60,833 nucleotides of DNA from an uncultured Eubacterium sp. (GCA_945910225.1 CAMDYG010000012.1:1-60833); one strand, 5' to 3'; counted from the stretch's first letter, positions 1 through 8,883 are shown. Translations and numbers: made by a program. The notes: generated from the letters alone by a model not told the origin.

Positions 1-377
1 TCTGCACCAAGTCTTTCGGCTTCTTTAGCCTGTTCTACTGTTTTGGCAGTCATTCCAATGATTTTATTATCTCCAAGAATACTTCTTGCAGTCATATAGT
101 CAGTGTCGCTCTGTCCGATATGTACTCCGTCAGCGTCAGCTTCAAGTGCCGCCTGCACATCATCATCAATAACGAATGGAACTCCATATTTTCGTGCAAT
201 TGGCTTAATTGCTTTTGCTTTTGCAACAATTTCATCATGTGATGCATTTTTTTCTCTTAATTGTAAAAATGTAGCTCCATTTTTTAATACATTTTCAACA
301 ACATCAATGAGACTGGCTCCGTTAAGCCAGCTTGTATCTGTGATTGCGTATAGACGCATCTGTTCTTTTCTAATCAT
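1..377 (-). CDS. thiE: Thiamine phosphate synthase ThiE (partial, 3' end outside window)
   Basis: The minus-strand frame from the ATG at 377 to the window edge encodes the N-terminal ~125 residues of ThiE, a cytoplasmic TIM-barrel enzyme. It joins HMP-pyrophosphate and HET-phosphate to give thiamine monophosphate. Visible family signatures are LYAITDT near the start, FLQLREKNA (pyrophosphate/substrate loop region), FVIDDDVQAALEADADGVHIGQSD, and IIGMTAKTVEQAKEAE. An AGGAG lies about 12 nt before the ATG. The C-terminal phosphate-binding loops lie outside the window, so completeness cannot be judged. No TPP riboswitch-like sequence was recognised in the short upstream gap. The family call is firm. 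Confidence 0.92.
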   Translation of the reverse strand, partial: MIRKEQMRLYAITDTSWLNGASLIDVVENVLKNGATFLQLREKNASHDEIVAKAKAIKPIARKYGVPFVIDDDVQAALEADADGVHIGQSDTDYMTARSILGDNKIIGMTAKTVEQAKEAERLGA

Positions 378-495
378 AATCTGTCTTAATTCTCCTGAAT
401 CAAATTCAATATGTATAATAACACATCTGCATGTACCTTTGGCATACATTTTTTGACACATTTTAAAAATTTCTATAAAATATTTTGAAAAATGT

Positions 496-523
496 TGTAA
501 CGAAAATCCATTTTGTGCGTCTA
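496..523 (+). promoter_or_regulatory. ECF-type promoter, probably autoregulatory
   Basis: TGTAAC (496-501) and CGTCTA (518-523) are separated by 16 bp. This matches the AAC / CGTC class of promoters used by extracytoplasmic-function sigma factors. It lies directly upstream of the ECF sigma gene, so autoregulation is the natural inference. Confidence 0.7.
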
Positions 524-554
524 ACCTATGTAAGACGGAAGGAGGTGACCAGTT

Positions 555-1025
555 CTGAATTACGAGAAATTGTACAATTCCTATTATATGCAGGTGTATT
601 CTTATGTGGTTACTATAGTAAAGAATCAGTCTCTTGCTGAAGAAATCACACAAAATACTTTTTACAAGGCCATGACTGCCAAACGTCCGTATGAGGGCAA
701 GGCGGGTGAGCTCACATGGCTTTGCAGTATTGCTAAGAATCTGGCGGTTGATGAGTATCGGAAGAATGGGAAATTTATTGAACTTGATGAAACTTTGCCG
801 CAGCAGACACCAGATTTATCGGATAAAGCTGCAGATACGGACTCAGCTCTTAGGATTCATATGGTTCTTCATGAACTGCCGGAGCCGTATAAAGAAGTAT
901 TTCAGTTGAGAGTTTTTGGAGAACTCACATTTGCACAGATTGGAATGGTATTTGGAAAAACTGAGAACTGGGCCAGAGTAACTTATCATAGGGCCAGATT
1001 GAAAATAAAAGAAAGGATTGATTAG
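555..1025 (+). CDS. RNA polymerase sigma factor, ECF (sigma-70) family
   Basis: Encodes an ECF sigma factor. Region 2 is visible around YSYVVTIVKNQSLAEEITQNTF and the WLCSIAKNLAVDEYRK stretch. Region 4 is LPEPYKEVFQLRVFGELTFAQIG followed by a basic RARLKIKERI tail. The start is unusual. The GGAGGTGA at 541-548 sits at normal distance from an in-frame CTG at 555, giving LNYEKLYNSYYMQ, and family members typically begin MNYEKLY. The TTG at 570 is 21 nt from that ribosome binding site and the ATG at 588 is later still. A CTG start is therefore preferred over TTG 570. The downstream gene begins 2 nt after the stop and is its likely anti-sigma partner. Confidence 0.88.
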   Translation: MNYEKLYNSYYMQVYSYVVTIVKNQSLAEEITQNTFYKAMTAKRPYEGKAGELTWLCSIAKNLAVDEYRKNGKFIELDETLPQQTPDLSDKAADTDSALRIHMVLHELPEPYKEVFQLRVFGELTFAQIGMVFGKTENWARVTYHRARLKIKERID

Positions 1026-1027
1026 AT

Positions 1028-2023
1028 ATGAGTAATAGAGAATGTGATATCGTGCAGGACTTACTGCCGCTTTATTATGACAATGCCTGCAGTGAAGCGA
1101 GCAGCAGCTTTGTTGAAAAGCATCTGGCAGGCTGCAGGGACTGCCTAAAAATATATGATGATTTAAAAGAAAACAGCGTTGATGAAGTACTTGCAAAGGA
1201 ATCTAAGGGAGTACTCGAAAGACATGCAAAAATAGAGCGTAATGCAGCATACAAGGCAGGAGTTGTGATTGCCGCAATACTTCTACTGCCAATTGTCATT
1301 ACATTTATAGTGCAGATTGCTACCGGCATGGGATTAGGCGTATTCTCGGTTGTTACTGCTTCTATGCTGCTTGTCGCAGCACTTACGGTAGTTCCGCTTA
1401 TGTCCACTAATAATCGTCTGTTAAAATGTATTCTTGCAGGAGTTACTTCGCTGATGCTTATACTGTTCTTCGTTGACCGGATGAATGGTGGAGGAAACTT
1501 CCTGTTATGGGCTATACCTACAGTATTTGGTATATCAATAGTATTGTTCCCGATAGTGATATGTCTGGTTAAACTTCCGCCGGTACTTAGTGATAAGAAG
1601 GCACTTATAACAATGACATGGGATACTTTGTGGCTGTTTCTTACAATGTTTATAGTGTATTATCATTCCGGATTTACAGGCATGAGGGACGGATATACAG
1701 TAGCTGTTGTACTTATGACTGGCGTGTGGGCAGTATTCCTTGTAATCAGATACCTTCCGGTTCATGGACTGATGAGAGCCGGAATTAGTACGATAATATC
1801 TGTAATATGGGTTGCTTTTGCTAATGATTTTCTTAAGTTTATTCTTTATAAAGATAAGGCAATTGCTATAAGTAATATGAACCTGTCTGACTGGAGCACA
1901 GATCTTAGTATTAATGGAAATGTATTATTCATTACTTTAGTGTCTGGCTGTGTAATCGGTGTCGTGCTTATAGGTATTGGGGCGTTGCTTATGAGAAAGA
2001 ACAATAAAACAATAATAAGATAA
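1028..2023 (+). CDS. Putative membrane anti-sigma factor with N-terminal zinc-finger motif
   Basis: 331 aa. The N-terminus resembles the putative zinc-finger (zf-HC2) domain of anti-sigma factors: CDIVQDLLPLYYD, then H-L-A-G-C-R-D-C about 30 residues later, giving an H-x3-C-x2-C ligand set. Residues ~75 onward hold a multi-pass membrane region of roughly seven hydrophobic segments. It starts 2 nt after the ECF sigma stop, so the two are co-transcribed and probably translationally coupled. The likely role is to hold the sigma factor at the membrane until an envelope signal arrives. The signal is unknown, and the large polytopic C-terminus differs from classical single-span anti-sigma factors. 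Confidence 0.75.
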   Translation: MSNRECDIVQDLLPLYYDNACSEASSSFVEKHLAGCRDCLKIYDDLKENSVDEVLAKESKGVLERHAKIERNAAYKAGVVIAAILLLPIVITFIVQIATGMGLGVFSVVTASMLLVAALTVVPLMSTNNRLLKCILAGVTSLMLILFFVDRMNGGGNFLLWAIPTVFGISIVLFPIVICLVKLPPVLSDKKALITMTWDTLWLFLTMFIVYYHSGFTGMRDGYTVAVVLMTGVWAVFLVIRYLPVHGLMRAGISTIISVIWVAFANDFLKFILYKDKAIAISNMNLSDWSTDLSINGNVLFITLVSGCVIGVVLIGIGALLMRKNNKTIIR

Positions 2024-2065
2024 AAATACCCACACAGAGCAGATTATGCTTTGTGTGGATTTTTA
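2023..2065. terminator. Bidirectional rho-independent terminator
   Basis: CCACACAgAGC / GCTtTGTGTGG stem with A-rich left flank and TTTTTATT on the right. It lies between the convergent anti-sigma and SseB-like genes and can serve both. Confidence 0.8.
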
Positions 2066-3433
2066 TTATATATCAGTATGTGTTTCAAAAGGTTTAATAT
2101 GTTCAATATAAAAATTCCTGTCAATATAACAACCGGCAAGATTATGTTCTGTTGCATTAATGGCACAATCAAATGAATCAATCATTCCGGATATTGGCTG
2201 AATAAGACCATTCCATCCATCATCTTCTTTATATACCATCCTGAATCTTTTCCAGTCTGTAAACATGCTGACTGCATTGCGTTCTTCTTTACCAGGACGT
2301 ATAGCAATTGCTATCTGGGAATCCTTTTTAAAAACCCCTTTTCCGGTATCATCAGAATCAATATCATCCTGATTGACCTTCATAGGAATAATGAATTTTG
2401 CATGTGCAAGTTCAGTAAATATATGGTTCAAATATATTGAATGAAGCTGCTTTTCATCTTCTGTTTCCGGAGTATCTAATTGTGCAATAAGAAGCAGCCA
2501 TCTTTCAAGATCAGGGTTAGTTACAGGGACCTGAACAGGTGGAATGTTACTGTAATCAGGCTTTTCAACCAATATGCCGGCATCAATAGAATAATCATTA
2601 AAAAGAACAGTTACGCCGCATGCTCCATTAAGGTAAAATGTACTACCAAGGAAATTATATATTCCTTTACAATTCTGTCCATTATCAATTCTTATTATGT
2701 CGAAATTTTCCTCAGGAAACTGGTTTTTCCATAGATTTAAATAAGCTTTAGTAATAAGTATAATATCAGGTGGAGTTGTTATATAGCTGTTATTATCCTG
2801 CTTATATGTGTGTGAAACCATATGAGGTTCACCAGTTTTCTTATTAATTACAGTATATATTTCCTTTGATGACAATATTTTATTGCACATCTGATGACCG
2901 ATAGTATCAAATACAAGTTTGTTATATTCATTACGTTCTTTTGTTTCCTGCTCTTTTTTACTGTCTATAAGCCATTTGTACAGGCGTCTGACTTCAGCAA
3001 GATCAGTAAGGCTCATTTTGTCGTAATCAGACTGCTCAAGTTTCATATGTTTAAAACTGATATAACCATCACCAAGTGCGCTGATATATGCATCATGTAC
3101 ATCTTTGATCATAATATCCCTTGTAAAAAGTACAGAGCCTGTTTTGATATTAAGCTTACTTCCCATCTCAACCCTGACAGCAACCTGCTGATCAGTGGCT
3201 GTATCTACATTTAACTGGTCAATAGCAAGTCCAGCCGCACGGGTAAGAGATGTAGGAGTATCATCATCTCCCAAATTGCTGATATAGAATGTACTTCCCG
3301 TTCTGATTGTTCCATGAACTTTACCTATTACAACAATATCATTACTGTCTGTTAATGCAAATGTATCTTCTACTCCCAAAAAGAAACTGTCATTAGATGA
3401 TGGACCACCAGGTTCACTATTATTAATATTCAT
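2066..3433 (-). CDS. SseB-domain protein with an EF-Tu domain II-like N-terminal barrel
   Basis: 455 aa, no signal peptide. Residues ~15-105 look like the domain-II beta barrel of translation GTPases: VEDTFALTDSNDIVVIGKVHG, then IRTGSTFYI, and VRVEMGSKLNIKTGSVLF at the end, mirroring the EF-Tu pattern. No GTPase domain is attached. Residues ~305-430 resemble the SseB N-terminal domain: RWLLLIAQLDTPETEDEKQ, then AKFIIPMKVN, and the AVSMFTDWKRF block. The middle region is unassigned. The gene lies 28 nt downstream of the MATE exporter on the same strand, so the two probably share a transcript. Function is unknown. The domain calls are pattern-based. Confidence 0.6.
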   Translation of the reverse strand: MNINNSEPGGPSSNDSFFLGVEDTFALTDSNDIVVIGKVHGTIRTGSTFYISNLGDDDTPTSLTRAAGLAIDQLNVDTATDQQVAVRVEMGSKLNIKTGSVLFTRDIMIKDVHDAYISALGDGYISFKHMKLEQSDYDKMSLTDLAEVRRLYKWLIDSKKEQETKERNEYNKLVFDTIGHQMCNKILSSKEIYTVINKKTGEPHMVSHTYKQDNNSYITTPPDIILITKAYLNLWKNQFPEENFDIIRIDNGQNCKGIYNFLGSTFYLNGACGVTVLFNDYSIDAGILVEKPDYSNIPPVQVPVTNPDLERWLLLIAQLDTPETEDEKQLHSIYLNHIFTELAHAKFIIPMKVNQDDIDSDDTGKGVFKKDSQIAIAIRPGKEERNAVSMFTDWKRFRMVYKEDDGWNGLIQPISGMIDSFDCAINATEHNLAGCYIDRNFYIEHIKPFETHTDI

Positions 3434-3461
3434 TGTTATCCCCTTTTATATTATATTGTAT

Positions 3462-4799
3462 TTATGTGCGTGAAGCAGTGTATGCTCTGTAATTCTTAAC
3501 AAGTAAAGGCACTTCAGCAATAAGCATGACAATCCAGCCAGCAAGATAAGAAAAAGGAAGTGCTTCTATTCCCATTCCAAGTGCAAATACAAGTGGAATT
3601 GCCGCAAGAACACGGACTCCCATATTAATAAAGCTTGAAAGAAGTGTAATCTTAAGATCTCCTATTCCGCGGAAATATCCCTGAATACCATTGGTAAGCG
3701 CCGGAAGAATATACATTACGGAAATAAGTTTAAGATAAATTACACCATGCTTAATAACTTCTGTATCAGATGTAAAAAGTTTCATAAGTGGTCTGGCGAA
3801 TACAAAGCATACAAAGAATATAAATATACCATATATAATTTCAAGAATAATACCAACTTTAAAACCTTTTACTACACGATCATCTTTTCCAGCACCTTTA
3901 TTCTGTGCCATCATTGCAGTCATTCCATGTGCAATATTCTGTTCTGGTGTATATGCGTAATCATCAATTCTGTTAACTACTGCAAATGCAGCTGAAACAG
4001 ATACTCCCATTGTATTAATAATAGCCTGTATACCTATTTTACCAAGCTGTACTGTAGCCTGCTGCATAGCAGATGCCCAGCCATAGCTTATAGTTTTCTT
4101 AAGTAGTGAGCGGTCAAATATAAGCCATTTTCTGCCAAGACACAGAATAGGTACCTTAAATTTAATATATATCATACAGAATACACAGCAAAGAGCCTCA
4201 CTTACTACGGTTGCAACTGCACAGCCGTTGCTTCCGGCTTTCAGTACAACAACAAAGAAAAGATCTCCGAACACATTTAAAACAGCACATATTATAAGGA
4301 AATACAGAGGTGTCGCACTATCTCCCAGCGCTCTTAATGTGCTTGAAAAGAAGTTATAAAGGAATGTAAATACAAGTCCTAACATGATTATTCTTAAGTA
4401 CTGGGTTGTAAGTGTCATAATTGACCTGTCAACCTGAACAAGCATAAGAATAGGTCTTGTAAATACTATTGCCAGCAATGTAAGTGTCAGCGAGAATATC
4501 ATGCCTGATATCATTGTTGTGCTTATCTGGTGTGAAAGTGTGTCCATCTTCTTACCACCGAAATAATTACCCATAAGAATACTTGCGCCCATACATAATC
4601 CGTTAAGGAAAAGAATAATAAGTGTTGTTATTGGATTGCATATTCCAACGGCAGCCAGCGCTTCCTTTCCTACGAATCTTCCTACTATAATAGAATCTAC
4701 AGCATTATAAGTAAGCTGAAAAATATTTCCGAGTATAAGTGGAATTGTAAATTTAATTAACATAGGCATAATTCTGCCCTGAGTAAGATCTTTTGCCAT
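3462..4799 (-). CDS. MATE family efflux transporter
   Basis: 445 aa, about twelve hydrophobic segments in two halves, the usual MATE size. The N-terminus is typical of clostridial MATE proteins: LTQGRIMPMLIKFTIPLILGNIFQLTYNAVDSIIVGRFVGKEALAAVG. A repeat of the same half-domain occurs in the C-terminal half, with ANMG-like gating residues near GIGDLKITLLSSFINMGVRV. The protein would export drugs or metabolites using Na+ or H+. It heads a two-gene run with the SseB-like gene. The substrate cannot be predicted. Confidence 0.93.
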   Translation of the reverse strand: MAKDLTQGRIMPMLIKFTIPLILGNIFQLTYNAVDSIIVGRFVGKEALAAVGICNPITTLIILFLNGLCMGASILMGNYFGGKKMDTLSHQISTTMISGMIFSLTLTLLAIVFTRPILMLVQVDRSIMTLTTQYLRIIMLGLVFTFLYNFFSSTLRALGDSATPLYFLIICAVLNVFGDLFFVVVLKAGSNGCAVATVVSEALCCVFCMIYIKFKVPILCLGRKWLIFDRSLLKKTISYGWASAMQQATVQLGKIGIQAIINTMGVSVSAAFAVVNRIDDYAYTPEQNIAHGMTAMMAQNKGAGKDDRVVKGFKVGIILEIIYGIFIFFVCFVFARPLMKLFTSDTEVIKHGVIYLKLISVMYILPALTNGIQGYFRGIGDLKITLLSSFINMGVRVLAAIPLVFALGMGIEALPFSYLAGWIVMLIAEVPLLVKNYRAYTASRT

Positions 4800-4917
4800 A
4801 ATTGATGAAACCTCTTGTGTGAATTTCGTAGATCAGATTATCTTTTAGTGGTTAGATTTTAATATTCTTAAATGTAGATGTCAAGGAACATAAAATACTT
4901 TGATAATCAAATTACTA

Positions 4918-4946
4918 TTGACAGCCATAATAAAGCATGTTACCAT
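4918..4946 (+). promoter_or_regulatory. Probable sigma-A promoter for degV
   Basis: Perfect TTGACA at 4918-4923, 17-bp spacer, weak -10 TACCAT at 4941-4946. It lies about 50 nt upstream of the degV start in the gap divergent to the MATE gene. Confidence 0.5.
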
Positions 4947-4994
4947 TCATATATAGAAACTTTGAATTTCAAAATATATTAAAGGAGAGTTATT

Positions 4995-5888
4995 ATGTTA
5001 AGAATTATTGCTGACAGCACATGTGATATATCTAAAGAAGATGCCAATAAGATGGGAATTCAGATAATTCCTATATCTGTAAGATTCGGAAAAGAGGAAT
5101 TTTTAGATGGTGTGGAGATCACACATGAGGAATTTTATAAGAGACTGGCTGAATGTGAGGAACTTCCAAAGACTTCACAGCCAAGTCCTGATACTTTTAT
5201 GAAAGTATTTGAGGAAGCAGTTGCTGCAGGTGATGATGTTCTTGGAATTTTTATATCTTCTGAGTTATCAGGAACATATCAGAGTGCATGCCTTGCGGCT
5301 TCTGACATTGAAGAAGAAACGGGGAAAAAACTATACATGGTAGATTCAAGAAATGCTTCAATAGGAACAGCTCTTCTTATCAGGGAAGCAGTCAAATTAA
5401 GAGATGCTAGAAAAAATACATCTGATATAGTTGCTGCATGTACTGAAATGTCAAAACATATAAAACTTACTGCTGTTGTAGGTTCACTTAAGTATCTTAA
5501 AATGGGTGGAAGACTTTTAGGAGCTGCTGCATTTGCAGGAACAATGCTTCATATTACGCCGGTTGTAAGCATTGAAGATGGAAAGGTTGTTGTGATAGGT
5601 AAGACAAGAGGTAAAAAGGCAGCTGAAAAACTTATGCATGAAAAACTCCTGGATGACGGATTAAGTCTTAAAAGAGATTTCACGTTCGGTCATATCAACT
5701 GCCATGAATCTTTAGATACATTTATTAATAAGAGCCTTACATATATATCAGATGTTACTGGTAATGTGAATGTAAGCTCAATTGGCTGTTCTGTTGGAAC
5801 ACATGTTGGTCCCGGAACATATGGAATTGCTTATATTGAAGCAGCCGAATCAGGAATGAATTGTGAAAGTATTGTAAAGACAGCCTGA
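4995..5888 (+). CDS. DegV family fatty-acid-binding protein
   Basis: 297 aa, full length for the family. The N-terminal IIADSTCDISKEDANKMGIQIIPISVRF and the EEFLDGVEITHEEFYKRL block are DegV hallmarks. Others are SELSGTYQSACLAA, the KYLKMGGRLLG loop, and the C-terminal CSVGTHVGPGTYGIAY. DegV/FakB-type proteins bind a fatty acid and present it to the kinase FakA for phosphorylation. No FakA is encoded in this window. The last 58 bp overlap the 3' end of the convergent pyrophosphatase-NUDIX gene. AAGGAGAG precedes the ATG. Confidence 0.93.
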   Translation: MLRIIADSTCDISKEDANKMGIQIIPISVRFGKEEFLDGVEITHEEFYKRLAECEELPKTSQPSPDTFMKVFEEAVAAGDDVLGIFISSELSGTYQSACLAASDIEEETGKKLYMVDSRNASIGTALLIREAVKLRDARKNTSDIVAACTEMSKHIKLTAVVGSLKYLKMGGRLLGAAAFAGTMLHITPVVSIEDGKVVVIGKTRGKKAAEKLMHEKLLDDGLSLKRDFTFGHINCHESLDTFINKSLTYISDVTGNVNVSSIGCSVGTHVGPGTYGIAYIEAAESGMNCESIVKTA

Positions 5889-6703
5889 TTCTTGTAACGT
5901 TTCTGCTCTGACGGAACGAATCTGTCAGAATTAACAAGTTCATCAAATTCTTTATAAGGAATATACATGTAGTCCATTGTTTCACCCTCCTGGAGTGTAA
6001 CATGGACTTCTTTTTCTATTATGTTAAGGTAACTGTGATATATTGCATGCTTTGCTTTATCTACATAACTATATATTGGAACAAGCTCATCAGCAGATGC
6101 TTTTATTCCAGTTTCTTCGTATAACTCACGGACTGCTCCCTCGGCTGCTGTTTCGCCTTTTAATATAGAGCCACCTGTAACTTCCCATTTTAGAGGATAA
6201 GTTTTATTACGTGAACGTTCAGTTGTAAGAAGCTTGCCATCTTTAGTCATTGTGTATACATTGACAATGACGTGATATACACCTTCTGGTAATGACTTGG
6301 CCTGACTTCTTTTCAGTTCAAATCCGAGCAGTTTTTCATTCTCATCATATGCATCCCATAATTCTTCATCAACGATTTCAACAAAGCTGTCATAATATTG
6401 TTCTTCAAAATATATCATTTCCTCAATCTGTTGAATTGTGTATGATATATTTTCAGGAGCAATTATCCATACAGTTTCAGGATCGTCACGTCTTCTTGCA
6501 ACAGCGATAAGAACACCAACATATTCGTCAACGGCGACATCAACACCGAGCAGATATACACGCTGTCTGTCTAATTCAGAGAACCCGGCAGTTCTTTCAA
6601 CATCTACATAGCCACAATTAATAGGATAGACCACCGAGGGGTTGTCATCATCAGTGCTTCCTAAAGGATGATCGATTTTCACAGTTACAGTTTCTTCTCT
6701 CAT
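5831..6703 (-). CDS. Inorganic-pyrophosphatase-like domain fused to a NUDIX hydrolase
   Basis: 290 aa in two parts. Residues ~1-110 resemble a soluble inorganic pyrophosphatase-like domain: VTVKIDHPLGS, YPINCGYVDVE, YLLGVDVAVDEYVGVLIAVARRRDD and VWIIAPENISYT. Residues ~113-285 form an IDI-type NUDIX domain beginning ELWDAYDENEKLLG. Its NUDIX box at ~178-200 (G-x5-E-x7-REL-x-EE-x-GI) has all consensus positions. A NUDIX hydrolase that releases pyrophosphate coupled to a pyrophosphatase-like module is chemically sensible, but I do not see the full Asp set of active class I pyrophosphatases. The N-domain may therefore be structural. Its 3' end overlaps convergent degV by 58 bp. AAGGAGATATA precedes the ATG. 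Confidence 0.8.
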   Translation of the reverse strand: MREETVTVKIDHPLGSTDDDNPSVVYPINCGYVDVERTAGFSELDRQRVYLLGVDVAVDEYVGVLIAVARRRDDPETVWIIAPENISYTIQQIEEMIYFEEQYYDSFVEIVDEELWDAYDENEKLLGFELKRSQAKSLPEGVYHVIVNVYTMTKDGKLLTTERSRNKTYPLKWEVTGGSILKGETAAEGAVRELYEETGIKASADELVPIYSYVDKAKHAIYHSYLNIIEKEVHVTLQEGETMDYMYIPYKEFDELVNSDRFVPSEQKRYKNQAVFTILSQFIPDSAASI

Positions 6704-6744
6704 TATATCTCCTTGTTAAATGTTTATTAACTTGATATTTGTTA

Positions 6745-7230
6745 TTGCATGTGTGAATCATTATTGTAGTTATTTTGTCTGTGTCTGACATATGTGTTTG
6801 AAAACGTTATGAATTGCTAATTTATCGGTATTATTTAGGCTCTTTCGATTATTTATATTCATTCGACAGCTGTACACTTTCGCCGTAGCTGTTCGTCTGA
6901 GACACACTCTCGATTTATTTTGAGCTGTGTGGGAGTTAATGCCACTATATACTTAAGAGCGGAGCGGGAAAGCTCGTTCAAGCAAAGCGCGTTTGATTTA
7001 CCGCTCCGTAATAAACTTTGTAGATAGCGGCATTTACTCCCGCTAAGCGCAACACTCATGAGAGAGTGTGTCCCAGACGTACATCTAGGTGAACGTGTTC
7101 ATCTGGCGAATGTACACAAACATATGAGCCGAAAATAATACATGATAAATTAACGCAATTCCAATGAATTATTCAAACATATATGTCAGACACAGACAAA
7201 ATAATTAAAAGCTGAATCCCACACATGCAA
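6745..7230. repeat. Large imperfect inverted repeat (~485 bp), noncoding
   Basis: This fills the 550-bp gap between the NUDIX fusion and cardiolipin synthase. Arms pair from the outside inward: TTGCATGTGTGAATCA with TGAATCCCACACATGCAA; TTATTTTGTCTGTGTCTGAC (from 6770) with GTCAGACACAGACAAAATAA (to 7204). Then come CGTCTGAGACACACTCTC with GAGAGTGTGTCCCAGACG, GGGAGTTAATGCCACTAT with ATAGCGGCATTTACTCCC, and finally GGAGCGG with CCGCTCC around a ~30-nt loop. The arms differ by compensating and single changes. It could be a MITE-like mobile element or a transcribed hairpin. The open frames inside it look accidental. Confidence 0.75.
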
Positions 7231-7253
7231 TGACATGTATGAATATACACCAA

Positions 7254-8828
7254 TTAGAACAAAGGTGCAACCAGTCTTAATATACACTGCCCCATTCTTA
7301 AAATTCTTGGTTTATTAATGTATTTGGCAGTTACTTCTTCACTTCTTCTGAAAATGTTGTAGAAATCATTAAGTATATCGGCAGCAGTTTCTTTGCCATA
7401 TACATATGCAGCATTTTCAAAGTGAAGGTAAAGACTTCTGAAATCCATGTTGATAGTACCAACAACAGATACTTCTCCATCGCTAACCCACTGCTTGGCA
7501 TGAATGAAGCCAGGTGTGTATTCATATATTCTTACACCATACCTTACAAGGTCAGCATAATAAGATCTTGTAAGACTGTAGGTAAGTTTCTTATCTGGAA
7601 TACCTGGTGTTACAATTCTTACATCAACTCCACGCATTGCAGCCATTGCAAGTTCCCTTGACATTTCTTCTGTGATAAGAAGATACGGAGTTGTTATGTA
7701 AAGGTAGTGCTTGGCACTCTTGATAATATTAAGATAAACATTTTCAGCAACCCTGTTGTTATTAAGTGGACTGTCAGCGTAAGGAACAACATACTGGTTG
7801 TTATTGGATGCTTTATAGCCATAGTCGGATGCTTTGATATATTTGACATAATCATCCTGTGGTTCATCTGTTTTCTTAATAGAATTCCACATAGAAAGAA
7901 AAAGCATAGTAAGAGTCTTAACTGCATCACCAGTGAGTTTAAGTCCGGTATCCTTCCATTCGCCATATGGGTGAGTTATATTGAAATACTCATCAGCAAG
8001 ATTGTAGCCTCCGGTGAATCCGACTTTGCCATCAATTACAGTTATCTTTCTGTGGTCGCGGTTATTCATAAACATATTAAAAGCAAGCTTGATAGGATTA
8101 AATACACGACAGTCAATACCATTTGCACGCATTTCCTTGATGAAATCTTTATTAAGGAAGAAGATACTTCCAACATCGTCATAGAATAAACGGACTTCAA
8201 CGCCTGCAGCAGCCTTTCTGATAAGAACATCTTTGATTCTGTCAAAGCTTGAGGCTTCTTCAATAGCGTGATATTCCATAAATATGAACTTTTCAGCCTT
8301 TTCAAGCTCCTTAAGTTGCGCTTCAAGACCGTCTTCACCTATAGAATAAAATTCAATATCTGTGTTCTTATATACAGGATATCCTTCATGTTTACTAAGG
8401 TAATGAAATTGGTTATATATATGTACATCTTTGTCTTTAACTTCATTAAGAATAGCTTCATTTTGTGAAAGAGATCTCTTATAGGATTCTTCTATTGAAT
8501 TAAATCTTTTCTTTACCGCTCTGGTAACTATAGAACGGCCAAAGAGAAGATAAATAAGTATACCAAGGATAGGAAATGCGAGAATTACAATTATCCATGG
8601 CATTTTCATGGCTGAATTAGTAGATGTCCCGTATATTTTAAGTGCAAGAACAACTGCTATAAATGTACTCAATAATGAAATCCATGCGTAGTCCCTGTAA
8701 AAATATAATAAAAGATACGCCAGCCATGCGACCTGAATAAGTACGAAAATACCTGTGGTCAGAAGTCGTCCAAAGCTGTTTTTAACGGCGGTTTTCTTTT
8801 CGGTTCTCATGTGCTTGCGATTATCCAT
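7254..8828 (-). CDS. cls: Cardiolipin synthase (phospholipase D superfamily)
   Basis: 524 aa, the usual bacterial Cls length. Two to three N-terminal hydrophobic segments (residues ~20-95, including MKMPWIIVILAFPILGILIYLLFG) precede two PLD catalytic motifs. HKD1 is HRKITVIDGKVGFTGG and HKD2 is HAKQWVSDGEVSVVGTINMD, both with the H-x-K-x4-D set. The enzyme condenses two phosphatidylglycerols into cardiolipin plus glycerol at the membrane. It lies 55 nt downstream of the ABC exporter genes on the same strand and could be the last gene of the gltX-to-cls run. Confidence 0.94.
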   Translation of the reverse strand: MDNRKHMRTEKKTAVKNSFGRLLTTGIFVLIQVAWLAYLLLYFYRDYAWISLLSTFIAVVLALKIYGTSTNSAMKMPWIIVILAFPILGILIYLLFGRSIVTRAVKKRFNSIEESYKRSLSQNEAILNEVKDKDVHIYNQFHYLSKHEGYPVYKNTDIEFYSIGEDGLEAQLKELEKAEKFIFMEYHAIEEASSFDRIKDVLIRKAAAGVEVRLFYDDVGSIFFLNKDFIKEMRANGIDCRVFNPIKLAFNMFMNNRDHRKITVIDGKVGFTGGYNLADEYFNITHPYGEWKDTGLKLTGDAVKTLTMLFLSMWNSIKKTDEPQDDYVKYIKASDYGYKASNNNQYVVPYADSPLNNNRVAENVYLNIIKSAKHYLYITTPYLLITEEMSRELAMAAMRGVDVRIVTPGIPDKKLTYSLTRSYYADLVRYGVRIYEYTPGFIHAKQWVSDGEVSVVGTINMDFRSLYLHFENAAYVYGKETAADILNDFYNIFRRSEEVTAKYINKPRILRMGQCILRLVAPLF

Positions 8829-8883
8829 AACTTTTCCTCTTCTCCTTGTCTTAATATTGAAATTGACTTAGTAGCAAAAATAT

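Noticed and set aside
6859-7059. 66-aa open frame inside the 485-bp inverted repeat
   Set aside because: It has no ribosome binding site, no family resemblance, and spans both palindrome arms, which explains the open frame.
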